Below, in pieces: positions 23,041 through 34,900 of a stretch of 64,000 nt of DNA. The stretch is from Cricetomys ansorgei. Taxonomy: Eukaryota > Chordata > Mammalia > Rodentia > Nesomyidae. The stretch spans positions 1,854,501 through 1,918,500 of the forward strand of contig JAMJFZ010002475.1 of NCBI GenBank assembly GCA_026225945.1. The letters run 5' to 3'. A program made the translations under genes and the position numbers. Every line of letters begins with the position of its first letter. The first letter of the stretch is position 1. The notes below the pieces were generated by a model that was not told where the DNA came from, searched no databases, and saw only the letters and a program-made list of their open reading frames with translations.

Positions 23041-23125
23041 ATGTTTGTTTATCGTGGTTCCAGAGAACGCAAGGCCTCAGACATGTCAGGCGAACCCTCT
23101 ACCACTGAGCCGCAGCCCCAAATCC
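23041..23125 (-). repeat. ID-type SINE
   Basis: 'CAGAGAACGCAAGGCCTCAG', 'CCTCTACCACTGAGCCGCAG' is the reverse-strand ID core with its B box. Confidence 0.6.
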
Positions 23126-23174
23126 ACATGACTTCCTCCCTCCCTTCCTAGTGAGCACAGTGGGCAAAACCATT

Positions 23175-23288
23175 GAGCTGGAGGATCACTGTGAGTTCGA
23201 GGCCAGCCTGGTCTACAGAGTGAGTTCCAGGACAGCCAGGGTTACAGCAGAGAAACCCTGTCTCGAGAGAGAAAAAAAAAAAAAAAAA
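23175..23288 (+). repeat. B1 SINE, 3' part
   Basis: 'GTGAGTTCGAGGCCAGCCTG', 'GACAGCCAGGGTTACAGCAG', 'CTGTCTCGAGAGAG' and an A tail. The 5' third is absent. Confidence 0.85.
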
Positions 23289-24235
23289 CCAGCCCCAAAT
23301 GTGGTGCTGTTTGTTTGGTTCTAATGTTTCTGTTTGTGGTTTGGAGGAAACTATGCAGGCGAAGATAAAGCCTTCCTCCGTTGTCAGGCTAAGCGAGTGG
23401 GAAAGTAACGAATACAGACTATTAGAACCAGAAGTGAGAATTCAGATCATTCTCCGCGCTGCTGTAGAAAGCTTTCTAGGTCCTTACCGGTTTTCAAAGT
23501 CAAAAACTCCATTTTGGGGCCTCTGGTCGTCATTACCGAATTGTTTTTGTGGTCGATGGTATTGCAACTGCTGGGTCGATGTTCTGTGTTTGATGCCCCC
23601 GCCCCCGCCAGATACGGCAGTTAAAGGCTGTGAATAAGATAAGACAGGCTACACGGTGTAGAAACTTGGGCGATGGAGGTTGAGTGGCACTTTTTGGGGT
23701 GAGCATGTTCCTTTGGTAAGTCAAGAGGGTCTGGAAAAAGGAAGGGGTGGGGGACGAACATTTTCATGACCCCCCCGCCCCCGGTTTACCCCCTTTGAGA
23801 ATGTGGCCACTTCCGAAGCAGAGACCACAAACAGCTGAGACCCCAGCCCTTGGGGGCTCAGTGGGTCAGGGCGACGGGATCAGGGACAAGCAGGGACCCC
23901 CTGATGCAGAGCTTGGGATTTGGGCACAGGGACGGGTCCCAGAGAACCCGGAGGCATACCAGAGGGAAAGGAAGGAGAATCAAAAATTCTGATGAGGAAA
24001 GGAACCCAGAAAGGAGGACCCAGAACCCTAAAAGTAGGGAAAGGTGTTTGGAACAGCGCTAGTTCCCTAGCAGGAAAGGAGAAACCCAGAGGGGCCACCA
24101 GAAGCCCAGCAAGAGGGCAAAAAGTCGGGGGTGGGGGGAGGTGGCAGCTGAGTGGCTTGTGCAGAGACCTCCAAAAAAGAAATTCCTATCGGCTTCCCTC
24201 TTACACACAGGGCTATGGCAACCCCTTTTCTCATC
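23289..24235. other. Intergenic, no gene seen
   Basis: Unique-looking sequence, GA-rich from about 23840 to 24120. Open frames up to 112 codons have no recognised similarity and no splice context. Confidence 0.5.
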
Positions 24236-24405
24236 TTGTTTTTTAGAATAGATTTATTTTATGTACATGGGCGTTTTGCCCACAAGCATGGCTGAGCACC
24301 ACGAGTACACATTGCCCTCGGAAGTCAGAAGGGGACACTGGGTCCCCTAGAACTTGTCGTTACAGGTGATTGTGAGCTGCTATGTGGGTACTGGGCATCA
24401 AACTC
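24236..24405 (-). repeat. B2-type SINE, diverged
   Basis: 'TAGATTTATTTTATGTACAT', 'GTGATTGTGAGCTGCTATGT' and 'GGGTACTGGGCATCAAACTC' on the reverse strand. Confidence 0.7.
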
Positions 24406-24521
24406 GAGTTACAGTTATGAAGTAGCAGTGAAAATAATTTTATGGCTGGGGGGCCACCACAACACAAGGAGCTATATTAAGGGGTCGCAGCGTTAGGGAG
24501 GTTGAGAAGAACTGCTGCTCT
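24406..24521 (-). mobile_element. URR1-type hAT fragment
   Basis: Shares 'TTACAGTTATGAAGTAGCAG', 'AAAATAATTTTATGG' and 'GGGTCGCAGCGTTAGG' with the copy in SUSD2 intron 2, in the same orientation. Only one half is present, abutting the B2. Confidence 0.7.
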
Positions 24522-24660
24522 AAGGTCTTATAAGAGATGCTGGTGAGTTATCTCGCTCTTTCCGTCACATGAAGAAATGAACCCTCAGCAAACAGTGAAT
24601 CTCCTGACACCTTTATCTCAGATTTCCTAGTTTTTCAGAGATAGGAGTCATCAATTTTTT

Positions 24661-24900
24661 TTCTTTCACGTTTAAAGTTAGATTTATTCATTTAGTTTTA
24701 TGTGTGCGTGTTTTGCCTGCATGTATGCATGCATGTTCGGCACGCGAACCATCCGTACCTGTTGAGGTCAGGGAGGGCCGTCAGACCCGTTGGAACCGGA
24801 GTTACAGAATGGTTATGAGCCATCATCGTGTGGGTGCTGGGAATTGAAACCCAGATCCTGGCAACAAGAGCTCTTAACTGCTGAACCAGCGTGGTAAATT
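24661..24900 (-). repeat. B2 SINE, diverged
   Basis: 'TTAGATTTATTCATTTAG', 'TTTTGCCTGCATGTATGC', 'GAGCTCTTAACTGCTGAACC' in order on the reverse strand. Confidence 0.8.
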
Positions 24901-25657
24901 TCCCTCAGATGGATTAGCAGCACGGGTTGCTATGGTGCCCTGTATTTACTACAGCAACTCCTGCAGAGACTTGGGGGACGCGGTAGCACCCGATGCTTTC
25001 AGGAGTCGGGTGGCACACGTGTGGCACATGACACTCAGGTCCCTCTAGGGAGACCTCCATGATGGACGCCATACTGGGTAGCCTGCAAGGCAATTCTGTG
25101 GTGGTGTTCCACCCGTCTGGAGCAACAGTTCTCAGCCAGGGATGACGTAGCCCTGTGCAGAGCCAGTCTGTGCTTTGCATCTGGGGGTACCCCAGGGGGT
25201 GCTGTCGTGTTAAGAGTGTGCAATGTGGGGACACCTCCATACAACAAATGATTATTTCGTCTCGGATGTGAGCGCTGCCTAGTCTCAAGAACATGGAATG
25301 TTAAGACCTGAGCGGGGTCTTAACTTGAGCTTGGCTTCATCCAACCTTTTCCTGGAATGGAGAAGGGAGGGCCTCACAAGAGTTGGGGAGGGGGCAATGT
25401 GTGACAAGCCACACTCCTGCCTTTCCACTGGCAGGCGGGGGGACAGGGGGTCGGACACACTGAGAAGCCTCCAAAGACACTGTAGCTTGAGCGAAGTGGA
25501 GGTGGGTGGGGTGCTTGCCTCTGTCCACTGAGCCTGATGAAGCCTGGTCTATCTCTGAGCCCCAGGGTGAATCCTGAAGAACCTTACAAGTCGGCAGTGC
25601 ATTGAATGTCCCTGGGCACACTCTGAGGGTCCCTTTGCCTGCTTAGAACCACTGGAC
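24901..25657. other. GGT5 downstream flank
   Basis: No repeat or gene recognised. It lies beyond the predicted GGT5 poly(A) site. Confidence 0.45.
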
Positions 25658-25678
25658 CAGTCCATGGTGTGGCTCCTC

Positions 25679-25684
25679 TTTAAT
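25679..25684 (-). terminator. Predicted GGT5 poly(A) signal (ATTAAA)
   Basis: TTTAAT on the plus strand reads ATTAAA on the GGT5 strand, 273 nt past the stop codon. No AATAAA is visible nearer. It would give a 3' UTR of about 300 nt. Confidence 0.45.
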
Positions 25685-25957
25685 CCTGGATCGGCAGGTA
25701 CACCATTTATAGGGTGGTCGTGAGGCCAGGGGAAGGCCAGAAGAGCCAGGGCAGGGACACAGAAGGTGTGGGGAAGGAAGAGGGACAAGTCAATCTTTCC
25801 CTTTTCAGTCATCTGCTAGGCTGGTTCCTGACCTTTTCAGTCCCAGGTTGATCTCACAGCAAGGGATCCAGGTCCTGGAGCACTCAGACCTACAGCCTCA
25901 CCCATCTGGGGCACAGGACTCAGATTGGGCCAGATCCGAGCTCTGGGCAAAGCTGTC

Positions 25958-28900
25958 TTAGTATCCCGAAGCCTTTCCAGCCTTCCTCGGGTCAGATGCT
26001 GCGTACACGCAGGGCCCCTCCTGGGACACAGCCTGGACCGCGTTCAAGAAAAATGGCCGCCGGCTCTGGTACTGGCCCCGGTCCCGTAGCCCTTTCTGCA
26101 CCTCCTGAAGAACAGAGAAGGAACATTTATGGAAAGGGAAACTCAAGTCCCCCCAGATATAAGGGAGTGGCTGGACAAGGAATAAGAAAACAGCCCTAAG
26201 AAGTAAAACTGGGGGAAAAGGGGTCTCAGGACCTTGGCTAGAGAAAGACTGTGGGCAGCCATTGGTCCTAGAGCGTGGAGTTCATAGCTTTAAAACATCA
26301 GAGAGACTCGAAGGGAGCAGCGTAGACTACAGGGACCATGCAAAGATGATGTCGCTCAGAGCAAAAACCCTTGAGAACAAGTTCTTTCTGTTCTTGGGTC
26401 CAATTCACCATGGCCCCGGAGGCCCAAGCCTGAGGTGATCTGGCGGCTTCCATAGAGAAGGTGGATTTCGAAGACTTGGGCTAAGGGGCTATAATTCTGA
26501 ATCTCTTGAAAGTAAGGCCTTCTGGGAGTCTAAGGATACCCTGGGACATTGAGGAGGATAAAGTACTATATGCTAGCTAGGTACCCAGGCTTACCAACTT
26601 GGGTACCGCCAAACCATATAGGACTACAGTAGCAACACACAGGTAGGAAAGCAAGACCGGAGACTCTCAGATATGTAGCGATCAAACTTTTGGGGGGGGG
26701 GGCTGAAGCTTTATAACTTTAGGCTTATAAAGGGGCGTCTGGGAGGACCCAAAGCATGTACTGTGCTCACTTCGGCAGGACATACACCAAAACTGGAATG
26801 ATACAGAAAGATTAACATGGCCCTTGCTCATGGATGACGCGTTAATTCATAAGGCATTCTATATATGTGTGTCTATGTACATAAACATATATATATGTAC
26901 ACATATATGTGTGTGCATATATACATATACCTATGCATACACACACACACACACACATATATATCAACAGGTATGGTAGTACATAACCTGTAATCTGGCA
27001 CACGGGGCAGAGGGCAGGGGGATTGTAAATTTGAGGTCAACCTAGGCTGCAAAGCAAGTCTGAGGCTAGCCTGAGCCAAATTCTGACTCAAAAGCAAACA
27101 AAACTTGTATGTGTCCAAGAAAACCAGATCCCCGAGAGCATTCAGGATGTGGGGCCCTAATTGCCCAGGGGTAAGACGAAAAGTCTGTGAACTTTGAGGT
27201 AGAAACCCAAGTAGGCCCTGGCCCCGAAGTTCCGATGGCTAGGACCCTACACCCTTGAGGTGCGAACTGTCCAGCTGGCATTTATCGTGTTGTAAGGGGG
27301 GAAGAGATCCCAAGACCTGCACTCGCTCACCCCTCACTGCCATATGCTATTTAGGATTAACGGGCCGAGACTTCTGTCCACTCTAGCCTGGTATCTCACA
27401 GATATCCAGGTATGGAGATGTCGCTGCAGTCGCCTCCTGACTGACTTTATCGGGTGACATTATGTGACTTGATGCAAAGGTGATTGGAGCCAACCCTTAG
27501 GGCTCTAATTGTTTCTGTATTCGCTGTACGGATTTCCTAATGGCCTTAGCACTGCAGGCTGAGGTTGTCAATACTAAAGCCAGAGCTAAACTTTCAATCC
27601 TCAGAGGCTCCGTTTCTCAGAATTTAGTGGCCAAACTCCAAGACCTTCCTTGTCTTGGTAGTAGTTTTTGCTTATGGAGGTCCCTGGGGACTCGAGTTCT
27701 TCAACTCCAGGTTTGCGATGTTCTTCGTGGAAAGTCCTCCAGCTGCGGAACTGACATTCTAACTCCCCGAGGAAGCTGAGGGTCTTGGCTTCATGAGACA
27801 CTGGATTTCATTAATCTCTCTTCCCAGGTCATGTGTCATCTTTCGAATTCTCAGCGTCAAAGATTCTCGGAGTCTTGAGAATCAATCTTCAGCGAAGAGT
27901 CAAGGGCCAACAAGGCTCAAGGAGTGAGAGCTGAGAAGAACACGTCTTAGATCTTGCATCCTCTACGCATTAGTTCCTTGGAACTGGTGCTCTGAGAGAG
28001 CATTTCAGGTTCCTGGAAGAACCCTGAAGAGATTCTCAGAAGCGAAGACTCTGTGTCGCAGGGGCTGAGCCCTGGACCTCAGGGGTCTGAGCGACAAGGT
28101 TCTCAACATCACAGACGGTGCTCAACTTAGGAGGGGGCGGCGATGTCCCGATAAAACAGTAATTTGAAGATATTGTAAGTCAAAATGCATTTCTACATTT
28201 GATATGTCTAGCCTGGGGCTGGAGAGATGAGCCAGCAGTTAAGAGCAGGTACTGCTCTTGCAGAGGACCCAGGTTCGCCTCTCAGCACCATACAGTGGCT
28301 CATAACCACATTTCCAGTTCCAGGGAATCCAACGCCCTCTTCTGGTCACCAAGGGCAGTGCATGCACGAACATGATTCACATACAGGCATGCAGGCAAAA
28401 CGCTTATACACATAAAGAAATAAATCTTTTTTAAAAAAGATTAACTATATCTAACCTATCAAACATCATAGCCTGCCTTAAATGTGCAGAATAATTACTT
28501 TAGCCTACAGTAGATCATCTAAAAGAAAAATTATTTTATTATAAAGTGTTGAGCATCTCACATTAATTTATTGAGTACTGTCCTGAACTTAAAACATAGA
28601 ATGGCTATACGAGTAGCCAGCATTAATGCATAATGGACATTAAATGGTTTCTACTGCGTATATATAACTTTTCTTTTTTGTCTTTTACGGTATTGGGACC
28701 TTGGGCGTGCTAAGAAGGTACTCTACCAATGAGCTACATTCCGGCCCTGCATAGACTTTTGTACCACTGGCAAGCTGAAAAAGCCTGGAGTCAAACAAAG
28801 TTGAAGAATCCGTGAGCTGAGGATCATCTGTCAATGCCCCCTTTTACTAAAGGCCTCTTCGTCTGAGGGTTTTTAGAATTCTAAGGGACCATGGAAGGCG

Positions 28901-31900
28901 GCCTTGGGGATCAAGAAGACACAGAGCTTTGAGAACCTTGAACCATAGATAACTGAAATGGTCCTGAACATAATAAAGCTTGTGACCTGGAAAAGCTACT
29001 AGCCTTTTTAAAGGATTTATATTTTATTCTAGAATATTTCTCTATTCATGTGTGTGTGTGTGTGTGTCTACATGCATGCAAGTGCACACATGTGCCTGAG
29101 TGTCTCTACGGGCTGCACATGCATGCGGGAGCCCGTGGAGGTCTGAATAGGGTGTTGGAGCTCTCATAACTGAAATCGTAGGTGGTTGTGAGCTTTCCTG
29201 TGGGTGCTGAGAACCGCTGAGCCGTCTCTCCAGCCCCAAATTTGTTCATCTTCACATGTGCACCTGCACAGTGCATCCAATTAGCTTCAGAAAATTCCCC
29301 AGAAGCTAAGTGTCTGTCTGGGGAGGAAGGCTGTGGCCAGTAAAGAGCCCCGGTCCTGCTTCAGGGGCTTTAATGGAGGGATCACATGTTGGGAAGAAGT
29401 TAACAGCAGCACGGCCTCCAATGCTCCGGGACAAAATCTCACAAGAAAAGTAAGCTCTTCCATGAACTGAACTCTTCAAATGTGACTTTCAAACTTCCCG
29501 AGGGAACAAGTCACCAGGAAGGAGCCTCTAACTGGCCACAGCCAGAAAGACTAGCTGTGGAAACAGCGTAAGGAGAACAAGATCCCAAAGTCCTCCTGGA
29601 TGAAGCTCAGGCAACAGACTCCTCCCAGACCTGGCTGCAACGGGCGGAACACCTGGCCTCCCCCACTGAGCTTCTCAACTCCTCGTGGCCCCTGAAGCTG
29701 AAGCGTACCTGCCTGGCACACACAGTTACTGAGTTCTTTACAGGGGGCATTGAGCATCATGGGCTGCAGGAGGCAGGAGGGACCTCAGCCTCACCTGGTT
29801 GAACGTGGGCTCGTATTCCACGCGGCCCTTGCTGTTGACGTGTAGGATGGGGGCTGCGATGGCTTCTGTCAGGTCAAAGCCAAGCCATAGCTTGTTCATG
29901 ATGGTCTGGAAGTAATAAGAGGGCGTAGGGAAGAAGGGGACACTGGCCACCCCCTCACCCCTGACAATGCTCCCATCCCCTCTAGCTGGGACCCCCCCTC
30001 AGACTCACCTGGACCACAGCAGAGATGATGAGCTCTCCCCCAGCCCCACCGATCACCAGCTTTGAACCCTGGGCTTTGTTGACCAAGATGGAGGGTACCA
30101 TGGATGATGGTGGGCGTTCACCTGGAACTGGGGCCAACGAATATCACCCACACCCTCTAGGAGTGCCATTCATCCCTCTTCATGCAAATGGTGCTCATCG
30201 ATGGGGGTGACCCACCCGGGGAGGTTATTGCATAGCTGCCCAGCCTCCTTCCTCTCCTCAGGCGGTGCCTATAGAGCCTCGCTCTCACCAGGCGGGGGCT
30301 TGACTCTGGAACCTCGTGCGTGTCTCCAGCATAAGTCCAGAAGCTCGTTGTTAAGGAGGATGCCTGTCCGCGGTGAGTACACCATCGCTCCAAAGCTGCC
30401 GATGGGGAAGTGGAGTCTGAGCTTGGGGCCTTGGCTCCCAACCACCCAGGGCCGCAACCTCCCGGGATCCTCTACTGTGGTGCCTTGCAGCACACCAGAG
30501 CCCAGCAGCACCCAAAGGTCCCCTTTGGCCCCCACCAGGACACCTATTTAAGTAGGGTCCGTTCCAGGCAGGACCCGGATCGAGGCCACTGAGCGATAGC
30601 TTTTCACAGCGAGGGATGGCCTTGGTGCCAGATTCTTTTTTTGACAAATAGAAGTAAAAGCAAAAGCAGGATGCTCCCCACTTAGGGACTAGCAAAGGGG
30701 AGGCAGGAGGGTGGAGTCCAAACTGGGGCCCCAGGGAGACTTTAGTGACGGGAGCGAAGGGGAGGGGCCTGCCCGACCACCCCTGAGCCCCGTCTGCCCC
30801 TGCCCCTCCCAGGGTCCCACACACGGTGTGTTGATGGTGCTGGTGGCTGCCACGGCACTGCCGTCCTCTCCCAGAACAGACACGTGAGAGGTGCCCATCC
30901 CGTTGCCCCTGACCCCTGACAGGTTGTAGTGGCTGAGCTGGTGGTCACCGCGGTCGTCGATCTGCTGGCGGACGTGCCCGGCTAGGGCCTCCCCGAGTAG
31001 GTCCAGAGAGATGTTCTGGGGCGAGCGGGCAGATGGCAGGTTAGTGAGGAGCCAGGTGGGGTCCTCAGAGCAATGGGCAGGGTGAGCTCATTCCCCGCTG
31101 GGGGACTCTGGTTTATCCTAGAAGGGCCCTCCTTGAGCCCAGGGTAAGCCCAGGTCCTGCCCGCTGTATCTACCATTCCGGAACCCCTTCCAGCCCTCGG
31201 GACCACTGCCAGGTTAGTGCTGCCTACAACTATCAAGAAACCTCTCCATCTCCCCCATGCCGGTCGTGACCCCCTGCCCCCACTTCAGGCTGTATTCTAG
31301 AGCAGGAAAGAGGATGCCGCCAGCCCCCGGGAGCCTTACCTGCATCCCTGGGTGGCTGGAAGGGTCCCATAGCCGCCACCGCTGCCCTATGGCGAACTTG
31401 AGTGTCTCTACGAGGTGATGGTACACGTTTACTTTGCCTTCCGGCCGGCTGACCGTCTCTGCAGAGAAGTTGAACCCTGCGGGGTAGCAGGGTGCTGGGG
31501 AGTTACTTTGTGTAGTGGGGTGGATGCTGGCCCCCTCAAAAGATTTATTCGTTCTTTATCACCAGAATCCATGGATACTGATTTATATAGCACAAGGATT
31601 AATATTACATTATATAGTAAAATATGTTACGGCTTTGAGAGGAGGAATATAGCCTGGATGATTGTGTAGATTATGTAGGTTAGCCCTGAAGGTGATTACA
31701 TGTGGGTTTCTGTTTGTTTGTATTCATTTGTTTGCTTTTTTTTTTTTTTTGAGGCAGGGTTTCTTCGTGTAGCCCTGGCTGTCCTGCAACTTGCTTCATT
31801 GGCCAGGACACTGGTCATCGAGGACACTCAAAACTCAGCGTTCCGATTACTTCTGCCTCCTGAGTACCTGGGTTGAAGGTGTGAGCCACTATGCCGGGCC

Positions 31901-34900
31901 ACATGTGTCTTCATAAGTCAGACGCACAGAGGAGGAGAGATGTTCCCTCTCACCTGTGGTCTGGCTTTCCACAGTTTCAGTTACCTGCAGTCCGTCATAG
32001 TTCGAAAACGCTGAACGGGATAAATGATTCCCGAGTTCTGAGCGTCATCCCGAGCGGCACCATTGAATCTTGTGCCACCCTGCCCTGGCACACCTAGGAT
32101 GTGGCTCGTTCTGTTGTCTGATGTGTCCAAACTGTAGGTGCTGCCTGCTCATTAGTCACTTATTAATAATACCTCCCCAGCACTGGGACTGGTACCCAGA
32201 GCCTTACACGTGTCAGACATGAATTCTACCACTGAGCTCCCCAGCCTCACTCATTAACAGTCTCTATGATCAGACCAACTGTCGCCATACTGAAGGACTT
32301 ATGTTAAGTGACGCCTGTCACTGAAGAGTGGTCCCCAGTGCACATTGTCGGCTTGTCGGTATTACTGGGAAGTGGGGGAAACTTTATTTTTGCTTTTTGA
32401 TTTTTCGAGACAGGGTTTCTCTGTTGTAACTCTGGCTGTCCTGGAACTCACTCTGTAGACCAGGCTGGCCTCGAACTCTCAGAGATCCGCCTGCCTCTGC
32501 CTCCCGAGTGCTGGGATTAAAGGTGTGCGCCGCTACTGCCTGGCATGTGGGGGAAACTTTAAGAGGCGGGGCCTGTTAGGATGGTTTAGGTCTCGTGCTC
32601 AGACGGGCTTGTATTCTCTTCTTCCGTTTCAGTTCCTGGCAGCATCAAGAGTAGTAGCTCTTGCTCTACCACACCCTCCTGCCATGATGTGCTACCTCGC
32701 CACAGGCCCAAAAGCAGTGGCGCCAACCAAACAGAAACCTCCGATCCTGTGAGACAAAATAAGCGATTTCTCTTTATAAGCGAGGTATATCTCGGGTACT
32801 TGTTATAGTAACCGAGAGCTGACCAACGGTGGTGATACTGGCAATTAGCGTACGCCAAAGAGAAAGCCACAGAGTGCTTCCTGTAGGTGAAAGGTCACTG
32901 TGGGTGTCTTACTGATTAAACTTTATCACGGGTGTGGCTGTAGGGAAGAATGTAGTATGTATAAGGTTTTGGATCGTCTGCACTGACTGGGCAGAGCCTA
33001 AGCTGGTGCAGCCAGAGGCCAGCAGCTTCTCCCAGGAGGCTGGGGGGAGGAGGGGGAGAATGGTCCTGTGCACAACCTGCTGAGTGACTTCTAGCTTCCA
33101 GAGCTGTGAGGCCTCGGGCAGTCCCTGCAGGCCACGATTCCCTGGGCTATCTCAGCCCGGACTGTATACACCTGACAGGCAGGTCACTACCTGCAGAGCC
33201 TTCTGCACCTGCGCCCTGAGACTGGGCCACATACTAAGGAAAAGGGTGCCACTTCCTTCAGCACAACCTCCGATATGAGCCAGTTCCTGAGACAGAGACC
33301 AACTCTAGAGTATACTGTCCTGACCGCTGTCCACTTGGATACCATGCATCTGTTAACCTAGTTTATGTAGAAAAAGACAGTGGCCATTTGCTGTGACTGG
33401 AATATGTCTTGGGTGTTCCCGAGGGTCCACTGCAATTGCAGCCTTTGATCCCAATAGCGTCAGCACTGGGAAGTAGCTGAACCCTTAAGATGTTAAGACC
33501 TAGCAGGGTGGTGGTGGTGCATGCCTTTAATCCCAGCATTCAGGAGGCAGAGGCAAGCGGATATCTGAGTTCAAGGCCAGCCTGGTCTACACGGTGAGTT
33601 CTAGGACAGCCAGAGCTACAGCAGAGGAATCTGTCTGGGGTGGAGGGGGGGGGGAGACGTAAGATCTTATTAGTTTAGGTCACTGGGAGTTAGCTGTTGG
33701 ACAGTGCATCACATGTGACTCTGGTAGTTCTCACAAGAGGGCAATGAAAGTAGCCAAGTACTCTACCATAGAGCTAACTACTCATACAAGCAAGGAACTT
33801 CTCTTGGTAAGCAGCTGTGTCTAGTACTGTGTTATAATGATAGGAAGCTAATGTGCACCCCAAAGTCAGGAATGAGCTGGGAGCTCAGGCTCCCCGCAGG
33901 GCAGAGCTGGGGGAGAGAGAGGAGTCCTGAGGAGGTCTTACCTTGCAGCACGTTGAGAACGAAGCTGAGAACGGCACCCCCTGCAGGCGGCGGTGGTGAA
34001 TACAGGGTGTAGTTTCCCAGGGGCATCTCCAGAGGATCCGCCACCTCAGGCTGGAAGGCAGCCAAGTCCTGAACCGTCAGCTGGCTTCCTGGAGAGAGCC
34101 AGTGGGAGCTCTAGGTACAGAGGAGGCTTTCCAAACAGTAAGGAAAACTTGCTACTCATGTCAGGACACACACACGTCAGTCCCCTTGCCTGCTTGTTGT
34201 GTAGCCCCAGAGGGGGGAATGGTGAGTATCTGGGCAGTGGTATAGGGTGGGTGGACAGATCAGATCAAGTGGGAGATAGGAAGAGAAAGGTGGTTGGCTC
34301 AGACAACCCGCCCTGCCATAGCCTCTTTACAGGCAGGCTTGCAAAAGCTCTGCCGCTCGAGGTTCTGGACCACAGAGACCCCTGAGGCTGGCAAAGGCTA
34401 GGCAGGACTAGATGGGCACCTGGCTTCTCCTGAGTCCCAGGAGCAGCCAGCAGTCCAGAAGGGCCTGGGGAGAGGTGTGACTTTAATCCCGGATGCCCAG
34501 AGCATCGCTCGGTCTGGGCTCAGTGCTGGCGTGTCAGAGTAGCGAACCTTCCTTGGCGATGTCTTCCACCAGCGTGCGGCCCAGCCTCCCTGTGTATAAG
34601 GCCTCGGCACCCTCCGTGGCCACGGTCTCCAGGGTGCTGGCCAGTGCAGGCCACGGGAATGGGTCCTGAGATCTCAAGGTTTCTGTCCCATTGAAGAAGA
34701 GCTGTCTGGGGGAAGTGGGAAGGAGGCAACTTCAGTCTGATGCCAGATGCCAGCGGGCAGTCACGTTCCTGCTAAGCTCTAGAGAAATCGGCAGGATTCT
34801 TCTGTGGAGGGTGTGATGGGGGGGGGGGTAGGGGAGGAGTGGGGAGGGCAGCCATGGTCCATGCACTGACGCATTGGGGAACTGGTTCTCTAGAAGTCGA

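Noticed and set aside
26763..26866. Functional U6 snRNA gene
   Set aside because: Many substitutions within conserved boxes, and no proximal sequence element or TATA box at the expected places upstream.
28212..28440. tRNA gene
   Set aside because: The A and B boxes belong to a B2 SINE; there is no complete cloverleaf. The same holds for the other B2 and ID copies.
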